From NCBI GenBank assembly GCA_910588695.1, contig CAJUOV010000017.1, positions 1 through 31,169 of the forward strand: a stretch of 31,169 nucleotides of DNA. The letters run 5' to 3'. Below the pieces are notes generated by a model, which worked only from the letters and a program-made list of their open reading frames with translations, had not been told where the DNA came from and searched no databases. Shown here one piece after another: positions 1-7,172 of the stretch. The stretch comes from an uncultured Christensenellaceae bacterium (GTDB lineage Bacteria > Bacillota > Clostridia > Christensenellales > Borkfalkiaceae). Both the position numbers and the translations under genes were made by a program. Every line of letters begins with the position of its first letter. Positions within the stretch are counted from its first letter, which is position 1.

Positions 1-36
1 CGAACGCTTTTCCGATTAAAACCGGTTTAACGTTCG
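1..36. other. inverted repeat downstream of the tRNA-Ser 3' end
   Basis: CGAACG at 1-6 is the inverse complement of CGTTCG at 31-36, and the bases between contain a TTAAA/TTTAA dyad around ACCGG. It lies just beyond the 3' end of the host tRNA-Ser, where a terminator would be expected. The window edge cuts off the distal side, so a U-tract cannot be confirmed. Confidence 0.3.
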
Positions 37-49
37 GATTATATTCGTT

Positions 50-108
50 TGGCGCAGAAGACGAGATTCGAACTCGTGCTACCGGTAAAGGTACTACTCC
101 CTTAGCAG
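50..108 (-). pseudogene. 3' half of host tRNA-Ser(GCU), split by element insertion
   Basis: Read on the minus strand, this piece runs from the anticodon loop CTGCTAA (102-108) through stem strand GGGAG, a long class II variable arm, the T arm ACGAG-TTCGAAT-CTCGT, acceptor strand CTTCTGC, discriminator G and encoded CCA (50-52). No D arm or 5' acceptor strand lies upstream; element sequence begins immediately. The missing half is at 7436-7474, whose GCAGAAG is the exact partner of CTTCTGC. Joining the halves at the anticodon loop gives a perfect 91-nt tRNA-Ser. As it stands the gene cannot make a tRNA. Confidence 0.93.
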
Positions 109-112
109 GGGA
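102..112. other. left attachment core (att site)
   Basis: The 11-bp string TTAGCAGGGGA occurs here and again at 7436-7446, and the flanking bases differ on both sides. It is the anticodon loop plus part of one anticodon stem strand of tRNA-Ser(GCU), a known sublocation for tyrosine-recombinase crossover. The distance between copies sets the element length at 7,334 bp. Confidence 0.85.
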
Positions 113-121
113 ACACTATTT

Positions 122-222
122 TTGTCTATATTATCAAAATATGTAATTTAATAATCAATAAAATACAATATATTGCGGTTATCCGCTATTTCACAATTGT
201 CTATTGTCTATAAATTGTCTAT
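122..222. repeat. left arm: TTGTCTAT direct repeats (probable integrase arm sites)
   Basis: TTGTCTAT occurs at 122-129, 197-204, 204-211 and 215-222. The last three lie in a 27-bp block (196-222) that is identical to 7264-7290 at the other end of the element. In the circular form both blocks would flank attP. Clustered direct repeats on both sides of the core are the expected layout for arm-type sites bound by the N-terminal domain of a lambda/Tn916-like integrase. The binding role is inferred. Confidence 0.6.
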
Positions 223-228
223 ATCAAA

Positions 229-264
229 AGAGACCGAACGGACATCTCCGCTCGGTCTCTTTTT
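229..264 (-). terminator. terminator of the leftward early operon
   Basis: A 13-bp hairpin (229-241 with 248-260) ends in GGTCTCT on both strands and is followed by a short T run in either direction. It lies a few bases beyond the stop codon of the last leftward gene and separates that operon from the left arm repeats. Confidence 0.75.
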
Positions 265-733
265 AATTAGTTTTTGATTTGAGTGCATTCACCATCGCCT
301 TCAGCTTTTCTTCAGCCGTTGGCGGCGAAATTAAAGCCTGATCTAATTGCGCCAGATCTTGCGTCGACAATTTATCGTCGGGGCTTTCCTGAAAATTTTC
401 CGCACTTGAATGCTGAGGCACATCCTCGCCATTTAAGATTTCGGAAAGACCGCTTCTCTCTACCGTCTCGATGATCGGCTCAAATTTTCCGTGCTTTGCA
501 ATCGCTCGAATTAAATTGACCGCCGCCTTCCTCGTCGGTTGGAACAATAACCAATAAATCAACATCGTTCCCAAACTGAAACAGACGATGAGCAAAATGA
601 ACATTTCCTCGCTTTCAATATGCACGAACTTGTCGAGCCATATGTACTCTCCAAGAGCCGCGAGAACCAACGCAATCGGCGTAAACAAATAAAACAGGTG
701 CTTCGGTAACACACAAAAATTCTCTGCGTCCAT
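263..733 (-). CDS. small two-TM membrane protein of the element
   Basis: This encodes 156 residues of unknown family. Two hydrophobic segments (about residues 12-33 and 43-66) are followed by a roughly 90-residue polar, acidic, probably cytoplasmic tail. It is the last gene of the leftward operon, with a terminator right after its stop. Its start is odd: the ATG at 733 lies inside the reading frame of the upstream PcfJ-like gene, with only a GATGG in front and no good ribosome site. Either it is translated by coupling to the upstream frame, or a deletion joined two genes and removed its original 5' region. A role in exclusion or host interaction is possible but not shown. Confidence 0.55.
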   Translation of the reverse strand: MDAENFCVLPKHLFYLFTPIALVLAALGEYIWLDKFVHIESEEMFILLIVCFSLGTMLIYWLLFQPTRKAAVNLIRAIAKHGKFEPIIETVERSGLSEILNGEDVPQHSSAENFQESPDDKLSTQDLAQLDQALISPPTAEEKLKAMVNALKSKTN

Positions 734-1128
734 CCATCAAATGTTTTATCTACGATTGCAAAACATTGTCTTTGATGATAACTGCTCGGAAACTTCGACG
801 TATCTCTCAAAATTACGTTCGATCCACAGCACGGGCATTGAATCCTTCTCGAACTACGTGCGTGATCTAATTCGACGGTCGCTTGGCACGCTTCGCATCG
901 CGCAGTATACTTGCCACGCTTGATTTTTTTATAGAACATGACTTTCTCGAAAATGTTATCAACCCAATCCGATAAGTCGCTCGGCAGTCCTCCTATTGAT
1001 AAAACCGCCTTCTTTGCAATACGCCTCCGTTGGCGTTCCGTTTTGTTCTGCTTCTCCGCCGCCCGAATCATTGCCTTGTATTCCTTTGACGGTTCTCCTC
1101 CGTCGTAGTAGCTCCCGTACATACACAT
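559..1128 (-). pseudogene. truncated PcfJ-like zinc-ribbon protein
   Basis: The start at 1128 has an AGGAGGG ribosome site eight bases upstream. After a basic helical N-terminus there is a zinc ribbon with Cys78/Cys81 and Cys98/Cys101, then a beta-strand segment containing DGWTQRIF. This resembles the N-terminal region of PcfJ-like proteins from Gram-positive conjugative and integrative elements. Recognisable similarity stops near residue 142. From about residue 132 the frame overlaps the membrane-protein gene in another frame, and its last 45 residues look like a shadow of that gene. PcfJ-like proteins are normally several hundred residues long, so the C-terminal part is missing. I read this as a deletion remnant; the family assignment is from memory of the motif pattern. 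Confidence 0.5.
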
Positions 1129-1144
1129 GAGCGCACCCTCCTAA

Positions 1145-1489
1145 TTAAAGAAAATCTTCAAGCCTTTTTATCGGCGCTTCTGCAGGCTGTCCGAACTGCG
1201 CCCGCATACGGTCGAGCGGGCTGGTGTACTTCACACCGAGCTTCTCCGCGATCAGCTCTGATGCCTTGAACGGAGATACACACTGCGCTTTGGAACTCTT
1301 TCCCGATTCCAAGATTACATTGAACAATTCTGAAAGTCCGATCGCGGAATTGATTTCAACGTCGTCCGCGGTCTGCGACAGCGCTTCTACGGTGCATTCA
1401 AGCACCGCTTCGTGAAGTTCCTTCTTCCTTGCATCCGCTTCCGTTTCGTTGTCCTGAAAAAGCATGATCAAGTATTCGTTCTTTTTCAT
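1145..1489 (-). CDS. hypothetical element protein, 114 aa
   Basis: I do not recognise this family. I place the start at the ATG at 1489, which overlaps the upstream gene's TGA (ATGA) and has AGGAG upstream, rather than at the longer in-frame start at 1510. The protein is mostly helical and acidic in the middle, with a C-terminal stretch (SPLDRMRAQFGQPAEAPIKR) that reads like a short peptide motif. The ATGA overlap means it is translationally coupled to the coiled-coil protein before it, so the two may work together. Confidence 0.6.
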   Translation of the reverse strand: MKKNEYLIMLFQDNETEADARKKELHEAVLECTVEALSQTADDVEINSAIGLSELFNVILESGKSSKAQCVSPFKASELIAEKLGVKYTSPLDRMRAQFGQPAEAPIKRLEDFL

Positions 1490-2475
1490 AAGCCCATCTC
1501 CTCCTTCCATCCGTCGATAACTGCGTTAAGAGCCTTTCTGCATTTGACGGAAGTTTCCTCGTCCATCCCCTTAATCGCCTTCACCATCTCCCCGCCGATC
1601 CGTTGGATATCTCCGAACTTCACTTTGAAAACAAGAAGATCGTCCGTCGCAATCGTTTTCTTCTGTTCCAAAGCGGCGGTCAACTGCGCATTGGTCTCGC
1701 GGAGCTTCTGTTCGAGTTCGTCCGCCCGCGCCTTCTGCTCTTCGGCAAGTTTCTTTGACGCTTCGTCGGGAACAGTCTTGACTTCCTTCGCCGCGGCTTT
1801 CGCCTCTTTCAGCTTCTGCTCCAAATTGGACTTCTTCGCCTTCAAATCTTCCGCCTGCTTTTTGGCTTCCGCAAGTTCCGCCTTCTTTTCGTCGTAGGCT
1901 TTCTGCAAACCATCCTTCCCGTTCTCGCGGTCCGCAAGTTCCGCTTGGAGATTCTCTTTCTCTGTTGCGAGAAGATCGATCTGCGCTTGGAGATTCTCTT
2001 TCTCTGCCGCGAAAAGATCGAGTTGCATCTGCGCTTCGTCCCTTTCCCGAAGCGCCGCCTTGACCGCCTCGTCCACCTCCCTCGTCGATGCTTCGGAAAG
2101 GTTGATGTTTTCCTCGATCTCCTCGCGCTCGCCCGCTGTGAGCTTTGCAAGATATCCGAGTTTCGTAATTCCGAGGGCGGCGTGATCTTGCAAATACTTC
2201 TCGCTGAAATCATCCGCCGCCTTTGCGTAATTGTACGCCTGCCGTTCTTTAAGGTTTAGCGCCGTTTCCGTGTACTCGCCGAAAGTTTCAAACCCCGCCG
2301 CGCGATACAGTTTACCGTCGCGCATTTGCTTGACCTTTTGGCACATTTCCACAAAGTAACGCCCCGTCATTTCCCCGTAGGAAACGATCTGTTTGTGAAC
2401 CTCTACGAACTCCCGCTCTTCGAGCGTAAGCGTACCCGACTGTTCTTGCAACATAAGTGATTCAAAGTTGTTCAT
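1486..2475 (-). CDS. DUF3102-like protein with long coiled coil
   Basis: The start is taken at 2475 (MNNFESLM), which has AAGGAGATATTTT in front, rather than the upstream in-frame codon at 2514. The product is 329 residues. Residues about 20-130 form a helical domain resembling DUF3102-type proteins of Gram-positive mobile elements, with a segment like GFETFGEYTETALNLKERQAY that may bind DNA. Residues about 140-265 are a heptad-rich coiled coil containing two near-identical copies of an AEKENLQAQ/ELA motif. The C-terminal 50 residues are a separate small domain. The function is unknown; a DNA-bound scaffold or partition-like role is only a guess. It is coupled by ATGA overlap to the next gene. 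Confidence 0.6.
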   Translation of the reverse strand: MNNFESLMLQEQSGTLTLEEREFVEVHKQIVSYGEMTGRYFVEMCQKVKQMRDGKLYRAAGFETFGEYTETALNLKERQAYNYAKAADDFSEKYLQDHAALGITKLGYLAKLTAGEREEIEENINLSEASTREVDEAVKAALRERDEAQMQLDLFAAEKENLQAQIDLLATEKENLQAELADRENGKDGLQKAYDEKKAELAEAKKQAEDLKAKKSNLEQKLKEAKAAAKEVKTVPDEASKKLAEEQKARADELEQKLRETNAQLTAALEQKKTIATDDLLVFKVKFGDIQRIGGEMVKAIKGMDEETSVKCRKALNAVIDGWKEEMGL

Positions 2476-2486
2476 AAAATATCTCC

Positions 2487-2729
2487 TTATAAAATTTTCA
2501 AAGTATCGCGGCAAATCTCAATTAAACTGCCGCGGGAAACGTCGGCGACTACTTCGCCGCCGCCCCGATAGGTGATGGTTACCGTCTCGCATCCGCCGAC
2601 CTTTTTGTAACGCGCATCGCAAGCGTAGATATCCGCGTTAATGATGAGCGGTTTGAGATATTTATCCACAAACCGCTTTTTGCGCCTTGTTTCGCGCTTT
2701 TGTTCTAAGTACCGTTTTATTGATTTCAT
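2487..2729 (-). CDS. hypothetical basic element protein, 80 aa
   Basis: The start is chosen at 2729 because a GGAGG lies six bases upstream; an in-frame extension to 2765 would overlap the previous gene and has no such site. The N-terminal 30 residues are strongly basic (KSIKRYLEQKRETRRKKR). The remainder is predicted beta-rich with TVTITYRGGGEVVADVS. I do not recognise it. It lies 11 bp before the coiled-coil gene in the same operon. Confidence 0.55.
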   Translation of the reverse strand: MKSIKRYLEQKRETRRKKRFVDKYLKPLIINADIYACDARYKKVGGCETVTITYRGGGEVVADVSRGSLIEICRDTLKIL

Positions 2730-2761
2730 GGTTTCCTCCGTTTTCTGCATTTGAATGCAAT

Positions 2762-2968
2762 TCAATCTTCCCAGTAATCGTTTTCTTCACACATACTCTT
2801 AGCCACCAACAATTCCCTTCTCGGCGGCATTTTGAAAGACTTCCCGTCGGAAATGTATTGCGCCCAATACATACCGTTCGACTTCGAAATCAGAAAGGAG
2901 CCGTTCTTTCCGATTGCCCGCCATACCTTTTCGCTTGTGTGTTCCCACTTCATTCCTTTTTTCTTCAT
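2762..2968 (-). CDS. hypothetical element protein, 68 aa
   Basis: A short protein preceded by AAAGGAGAACTGT. Its ATG overlaps the TGA of the upstream gene by four bases. The sequence has the look of a small single-domain beta protein (VWRAIGKNGSFLISKSNGMYWAQYI). No family is recognised. It is part of the tightly packed leftward operon. Confidence 0.55.
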   Translation of the reverse strand: MKKKGMKWEHTSEKVWRAIGKNGSFLISKSNGMYWAQYISDGKSFKMPPRRELLVAKSMCEENDYWED

Positions 2969-3222
2969 ACAGTTCTCCTTTTTGATACGGTCGATTGCAT
3001 TGCGACTTGCAATGTGCAGACCCCATTTATTTTGCTGATTGCAACCGCTTTCACCCTTTCCTGATTGCGGACAACTTCAAGAATCACCGAATCAATGTGC
3101 CACGGCATCACCTCACCGCCGTTGACAAAAACCTTCTCAATTCGACCGAACTCTTCAAAATACTGCCGCGCCTGTATGATTCGATTTTCGCGTAACATTT
3201 CTGAAAAACTTTCTTCATTCAT
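2965..3222 (-). CDS. hypothetical element protein, 85 aa
   Basis: The gene overlaps its neighbours by four bases at both ends, which indicates translational coupling. The N-terminus is helical and the centre is beta-rich (VFVNGGEVMPWHIDSVILEVV). I do not recognise the family. Confidence 0.55.
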   Translation of the reverse strand: MNEESFSEMLRENRIIQARQYFEEFGRIEKVFVNGGEVMPWHIDSVILEVVRNQERVKAVAISKINGVCTLQVAMQSTVSKRRTV

Positions 3223-3542
3223 GCTTCGCCTCCGATCGTCGTTCTTTTCATTTCAAGCCAACGAACTATATCCGATGCCTTTACTTTCCGCGCCCGCTCT
3301 CCGATTGGATAAAACGCCAACTCTCCGCAGTTGATAGCGTCATCAATCCTGTGGCGGGAAACCCCGCACTTTTTTGATGCCTCGACGATGGAAAGTAGGG
3401 GTTCGATTTCCCTTTCTTCTGTGTTCGCCGCCGCCCGATTCTTCCTCGGTGCCCGCCGCCCATCAATCACGGGAATCTCTCCGTTGACGGGCAAAAAGCG
3501 ATTCGCCAGATCTCTTTTCAAAAATTCGTATTTATCTCCCAT
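3219..3542 (-). CDS. excisionase-like HTH protein
   Basis: This 107-residue protein ends in a MerR/excisionase-type helix-turn-helix (residues about 49-100): LLSIVEASKKCGVSRHRIDDAI, then a wing with FYPIGERARKVKASDIVRWLE. This is the pattern of helix_turn_helix_17/Xis DNA-binding proteins that work with tyrosine recombinases or act as early regulators. The N-terminal half is an unusual basic extension with RRAPRKNRAA. It begins directly after the stop codon of the upstream gene. As the only excisionase-like candidate in the element it is the likely directionality factor, which is inferred from context. Confidence 0.65.
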   Translation of the reverse strand: MGDKYEFLKRDLANRFLPVNGEIPVIDGRRAPRKNRAAANTEEREIEPLLSIVEASKKCGVSRHRIDDAINCGELAFYPIGERARKVKASDIVRWLEMKRTTIGGEA

Positions 3543-3875
3543 TCAATTTTCCTCCCCAAACTGGTTCTCAATGGAATACATTGCTACCACGGTAAAAATT
3601 TCACTTATTGAATTTGAAAGAACGAACGACGCACTATCGTTTAATCCAAGCAAATCCCGAACTTTCTCTTCAAACTGCTTTTTGAGTGATTGCTTTGCTT
3701 CATGGTACTCGGTCCACTCTTCTTTCGTTTCATAGCACACGCGGTCATTCCATTCATGCGTATCAAGTTCCTCTTGCCTCAGCGCGCCAAGTAAACGGAT
3801 AACCAATGTCCTTACTCGGTATTCCTCATCTAAAAATTCTCCTTGCGCTATGATTTCGATTTCTTTATTTTTCAT
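3543..3875 (-). CDS. hypothetical element protein, 110 aa
   Basis: A charged, mostly helical protein with no recognised family. A 19-bp sequence identical to that in front of the Cro-like gene lies directly upstream of its ribosome site (AAAGGGGAGAAATTC), so the two genes probably share one regulator. Its stop abuts the start of the excisionase-like gene. Confidence 0.55.
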   Translation of the reverse strand: MKNKEIEIIAQGEFLDEEYRVRTLVIRLLGALRQEELDTHEWNDRVCYETKEEWTEYHEAKQSLKKQFEEKVRDLLGLNDSASFVLSNSISEIFTVVAMYSIENQFGEEN

Positions 3876-3891
3876 GAATTTCTCCCCTTTG

Positions 3892-3910
3892 TGTTGAATT
3901 TAATTCTACA
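3892..3910. promoter_or_regulatory. 19-bp operator copy 2
   Basis: TGTTGAATTTAATTCTACA, with a GAATT-T-AATTC dyad at its centre, is identical to 4129-4147. Both copies lie directly in front of the ribosome site of a leftward gene. It is a probable binding site for the element's Cro-like protein or S24 repressor. Confidence 0.6.
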
Positions 3911-3912
3911 CA

Positions 3913-4116
3913 TTAAGCAAAAAAAATTGCCTGCGTTTCAGCATCGGACAAGTCTAAAACTTTCCCAATTTTTTGTACTTCATTGCAAAGGAACTCTTGT
4001 TTGTTGTGGATTTTGTTGAACAGTCCTGTTCTTGACAACCCTACTTCACGCGAAAGCATATCAATGGTTAATCCCTTCTCTCGCATTTTTCCCTGCAATT
4101 TTGCCGTATTTGTCAT
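3913..4116 (-). CDS. Cro-like small HTH regulator
   Basis: The start at 4116 (MTNTAKLQ) has CAGGAGGCGATAAG upstream, so the in-frame extension to 4179 is rejected. The 67-residue product is a single HTH domain with KMREKGLTIDMLSREVGLSRTGLFNKIHNK, the form seen in small phage XRE/Cro-type repressors of Gram-positive prophages. It is the first gene of the leftward operon and diverges from the S24 repressor gene, the classic position for Cro. The 19-bp operator sits between its promoter and its ribosome site. Confidence 0.75.
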   Translation of the reverse strand: MTNTAKLQGKMREKGLTIDMLSREVGLSRTGLFNKIHNKQEFLCNEVQKIGKVLDLSDAETQAIFFA

Positions 4117-4128
4117 CTTATCGCCTCC

Positions 4129-4147
4129 TGTTGAATTTAATTCTACA
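4129..4147. promoter_or_regulatory. 19-bp operator copy 1
   Basis: Identical to 3892-3910. It covers the expected transcription start of the leftward promoter (-10 at 4151-4156), so a protein bound here would block early transcription. Half-site-like TGTTGA strings also overlap both promoters' -35 elements (about 4168 and 4217). Confidence 0.65.
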
Positions 4148-4150
4148 AAC

Positions 4151-4179
4151 ATATTACACTGCGATTTGTTGAATGTCAA
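4151..4179 (-). promoter_or_regulatory. leftward early promoter
   Basis: On the minus strand TTGACA (4174-4179), a 17-bp spacer, then TAATAT (4151-4156). It drives the Cro-like gene and the rest of the early operon. Confidence 0.65.
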
Positions 4180-4218
4180 GTGATTTTTCTAAAATTTTTT
4201 TATTTTTTTCAAAAATTG

Positions 4219-4247
4219 TTGATTTTTATTCACCGCCATGTTATAAT
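4219..4247 (+). promoter_or_regulatory. repressor promoter
   Basis: TTGATT (4219-4224), a 17-bp spacer, and TATAAT (4242-4247), 20 bp before the repressor ATG. It diverges from the early promoter, giving a switch-like layout. Confidence 0.7.
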
Positions 4248-4267
4248 AACACCACTTGGAGGAAATC

Positions 4268-4918
4268 ATGGACGGATTGAAAGAGTTCGGAGAGAAAATA
4301 AGGCTTCGCCGAATTGAATTAGGAATGACGCAAGACGAATTAGCAAAGATTACAGGTTACACATCACGATCGAGCATTAACAAAATCGAAATGGGCTTAG
4401 TTAATTTACCACAGTCTAAAATCGAATTAATCGCAAAAGCACTCATGGTAAATCCTACTTATTTATTAGGTTGGGAATCGCCACAATCAAAACACCCCAC
4501 TTTTGATTATGCAAATATTTCCCCTATTCAAACGCAAAAAATTCCCATGCTTGGCGACATTGCCTGCGGAAAGCCCATTTTCGCAAGTGAAGAACGCGAA
4601 TCCTACGTTCAGGCGGGAATGAATATAAAAGCCGACTTTTGCCTGACGGCGCGCGGAGACAGCATGATCGGCGCGCGTATCCACGACGGCGACATCGTTT
4701 TTTGCCGTTCCCAAGCTATGGTTGATAACGGAGAAATTGCCGCCGTTATCATCGGCGACGAAGCTACGCTGAAACGGGTCTATTACTATCCCGAAAAGAA
4801 AAAGCTCGTACTTCAAGCCGAAAATTCGAAGTATGAGCCGTTTGTGTATATCGGTAGCGAACTCGACGAAATCACGATCCTCGGCAAAGCAATCGCCTTT
4901 CAAAGCGACATAATTTAA
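4268..4918 (+). CDS. S24-type autocleaving phage repressor (CI/LexA-like)
   Basis: The start is the ATG at 4268 behind TTGGAGGAAATC; an earlier in-frame TTG at 4256 lies inside that ribosome site. The product has 216 residues. Residues about 5-68 are an XRE helix-turn-helix (MTQDELAKITGYTSRSSINKIE). Residues about 90-215 are an S24 peptidase domain with nucleophile Ser132 (ARGDSMIGARIHDGD) and Lys169 (TLKRVYY). The likely self-cleavage bond is Cys100-Gly101, similar to UmuD, where LexA and lambda CI use Ala-Gly. Such proteins hold the element in the integrated state and are inactivated by RecA filaments during DNA damage. It sits opposite the Cro-like gene and upstream of the lipoprotein and integrase. 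Confidence 0.85.
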   Translation: MDGLKEFGEKIRLRRIELGMTQDELAKITGYTSRSSINKIEMGLVNLPQSKIELIAKALMVNPTYLLGWESPQSKHPTFDYANISPIQTQKIPMLGDIACGKPIFASEERESYVQAGMNIKADFCLTARGDSMIGARIHDGDIVFCRSQAMVDNGEIAAVIIGDEATLKRVYYYPEKKKLVLQAENSKYEPFVYIGSELDEITILGKAIAFQSDII

Positions 4919-4931
4919 GGAGAAAACGGCA

Positions 4932-5975
4932 ATGAAAAAAAGAATTTTATCAATAGGTATTTTTTTGACTTCAATTTTATGCTTTTCCGCGTGTTCAAAT
5001 CCTGACACCACACCATCATCGCCTACTGTTCTAAGTACCCCCGTTATCCGCTATGACAATGGCACTATTCTTTGGGATGAAGTAAAAAATGCCGAGAAAT
5101 ACGAAGTATCAATTAATAATGAGATTTTTATAACCTACAATTGTTATTATAATATACCCGTAACCAACGACCAGTTGCCATATACGGTAAAAGTAAAAAG
5201 CGTTAGTCAAACAATGACCGATTCCGATTTTAGCCAATCGCTCACTTTTTCCGCAAGACTTCTAAAAAAAATAACTAACGTATCCATGAACTTCAATCAT
5301 AATTCTGACGAATACACTTTGTCATGGACGCGATCTGACTGCGAAAAATATACTATTTGCATAAATCAAAAAAAGTATATAACCGAAAACAACTCACTCA
5401 AAACTAAAAGCTCCGACTATGTAACAGGCGAAAATATAATTTCTGTTCAGCCGCTTGGAAACACCTATGATGTCATTCCGGAAGCAAGCACATTAAGTGT
5501 GGAGAAAAGTCAGCCGTTCGCTGATACTTCTAATATTCGAATAGAAGATGGTTGTTTGATTTATGGTCATAATTCAATATATAGCACGAATCATTTGCCA
5601 TCAGGCAAAACAAATATTATTCAAATAAGTAATATAGAAGAAAATAAAATAAAAAGTGATGGACCGATTTTCTCTGCTTATAAAGTTTCTCCGCCAAAAA
5701 TTACGAATGCCAATTTGGATTTAGATCGTTCAGATAGTTCCACATGGGTTATTGACATTGACGGTATTGCTTCTTCCGATTGTGAATGGATACGCATAGA
5801 ATTATTTTCATCTAATGATTCATTCATAGGTTCTGATACTTGTTACAAATTGAACAATGAATTTGGTACCGCATTTGTTATTAATCGCCAACATAGTTTA
5901 CCTTACATTCAAGTTGTTGCTGGTAAAACCGGTTGCCTTAACTCTAATATAGTTACAAAATCCGTTTCTTACTAA
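4932..5975 (+). CDS. lipoprotein cargo with fibronectin-III-like repeats
   Basis: This 347-residue protein has a lipoprotein signal (KKR, hydrophobic segment, then LCFSAC with Cys21), so it should be exported and lipid-anchored on the outer face of the membrane. The mature part begins with a Ser/Thr/Pro linker and then has at least two stretches reading like fibronectin-III or Big-type domains (for example TILWDEVKNAEKYEVSINN and EYTLSWTRSDCEKYTICIN). It starts 13 bp after the repressor stop with a GGAG site, so it is probably expressed from the repressor promoter in the integrated state, like a lysogenic-conversion gene. Its AT-rich codons differ from the chromosome. A role in superinfection exclusion or surface modification is possible; nothing in the sequence decides this. 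Confidence 0.75.
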   Translation: MKKRILSIGIFLTSILCFSACSNPDTTPSSPTVLSTPVIRYDNGTILWDEVKNAEKYEVSINNEIFITYNCYYNIPVTNDQLPYTVKVKSVSQTMTDSDFSQSLTFSARLLKKITNVSMNFNHNSDEYTLSWTRSDCEKYTICINQKKYITENNSLKTKSSDYVTGENIISVQPLGNTYDVIPEASTLSVEKSQPFADTSNIRIEDGCLIYGHNSIYSTNHLPSGKTNIIQISNIEENKIKSDGPIFSAYKVSPPKITNANLDLDRSDSSTWVIDIDGIASSDCEWIRIELFSSNDSFIGSDTCYKLNNEFGTAFVINRQHSLPYIQVVAGKTGCLNSNIVTKSVSY

Positions 5976-6047
5976 AAATTATTTGAACGTCAAAAATAGT
6001 AGTGCAGTGTTATTAAACAAATATCGCCTTTAATTTGGAGAAAACAA

Positions 6048-7133
6048 ATGATAATCGAACTTGAGAAAGGAAAGAATTACGCGGTGCGGTTTTATTACAA
6101 GGATTGCTTCGGACGGCAGCAACGCCCCTATAAAAGCGGATTCTCCACGAGGAAAGCGGCTCAGCTGTGGGAACTGCAAGAAAAAGCACGCTTGGAGGGT
6201 GAGAATGTTTCTTCCGAAAAGATGACCTTCGGACAGTTAAAAAAGCACTGGTTCGAGAACTTGAAACTGAAAAATGCTTCGCCGAAAACGCTTGAAAAAT
6301 ACGAGCAGTACTTATCCTACGTTTCGGAATATCTCGATCATCTCCCTCTCCAAAAAATCAACGAACGCGTACTCGGCAAAATCATCGAAATGCACCGATC
6401 CTCCCCTTGCACCTGCAACGAGATAAGGAAACCAATTAGTGCGGCGTTCAATTACGCCATTAAAAAAAGGTGGATGCGAGAAAATCCTTTTTATTTCGTT
6501 GATTTGCCAACTTACAAGCCCAAGAAGTATCCCGCATACGACTTTGACGATATTCGAGAACTTTTCTCTTGTATGAAAGCGGCTAATTCGAAGCTGTATA
6601 TCCCGACGCTCTGTGCCTGTTTCTTTTCCGCCACGCGCGAGGAAGTCTGTGCTTTACAAGAAACGGATATTTCCCGCATGAAGAACGGAAAGTACCGTAT
6701 ATCTCTCGATAAAGCAGTTATAACCGTTAAAGGACGTTCCACCATTAAAACGCAAAAGACGGAGAACCGCCGCCGCTCGTTTATTGTTTCCGAAGCGTTC
6801 TATCAAGAGTTGCATTCATTTAAGACCGTCAATGGAATCATGAGTCCGTTTGTCTGTTGCAACATGAACGGATCGAATATTCAGCCGAATACGATATCGA
6901 CTCACTTTGCAAAGTTTATCGCGCAAAATGGATTGAAGTACACCACCTTCCACAAACTGCGCGACGCCTTCGCAAACGGCTGTAAACGGCTCGGCATCGA
7001 CCTTGATACAACTTTCAGAATGATGGGACATTCGTCATACAAAGTGACCGCCGAGCACTACGCAAGCGCAGACGACGTACTTATAGACAACGCCATGACG
7101 CGGATCGAGAAAGAATTGCTTTCAGTTGTATAA
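6048..7133 (+). CDS. int: tyrosine recombinase / integrase
   Basis: This 361-residue integrase catalyses the site-specific recombination that inserts and excises the element. The N-terminal 50 residues (YAVRFYYKDCFGRQQRPYKSG) resemble the arm-binding AP2-like domain of lambda/Tn916-type integrases, and residues about 60-150 are the SAM-like core-binding domain. The catalytic set is visible: Arg197 (ATREEVCAL), probably Lys237, His302 and Arg305 (FHKLRDAFA), His328 (MMGHSS) and nucleophile Tyr338 (EHYAS). The length is normal. A GGAG lies seven bases before the ATG. The gene ends at a bidirectional terminator next to the element's tRNA-Ser, close to one attachment site, as is usual for integrases. 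Confidence 0.93.
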   Translation: MIIELEKGKNYAVRFYYKDCFGRQQRPYKSGFSTRKAAQLWELQEKARLEGENVSSEKMTFGQLKKHWFENLKLKNASPKTLEKYEQYLSYVSEYLDHLPLQKINERVLGKIIEMHRSSPCTCNEIRKPISAAFNYAIKKRWMRENPFYFVDLPTYKPKKYPAYDFDDIRELFSCMKAANSKLYIPTLCACFFSATREEVCALQETDISRMKNGKYRISLDKAVITVKGRSTIKTQKTENRRRSFIVSEAFYQELHSFKTVNGIMSPFVCCNMNGSNIQPNTISTHFAKFIAQNGLKYTTFHKLRDAFANGCKRLGIDLDTTFRMMGHSSYKVTAEHYASADDVLIDNAMTRIEKELLSVV

Positions 7134-7170
7134 AAATGAACGGTCGGCAAAAACCGACCGTTCATTTTTG
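7133..7170. terminator. bidirectional terminator between integrase and tRNA-Ser
   Basis: An 11-bp perfect stem (7137-7147 with 7154-7164) with a six-base loop has T runs on both sides. It ends integrase transcription from the left and the tRNA-Ser transcript from the right; the tRNA CCA is only a few bases away. Confidence 0.9.
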
Positions 7171-7172
7171 TT

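Noticed and set aside
122..222. CRISPR-like array
   Set aside because: The TTGTCTAT units are too short, partly overlapping, and have no regular spacers or cas genes.
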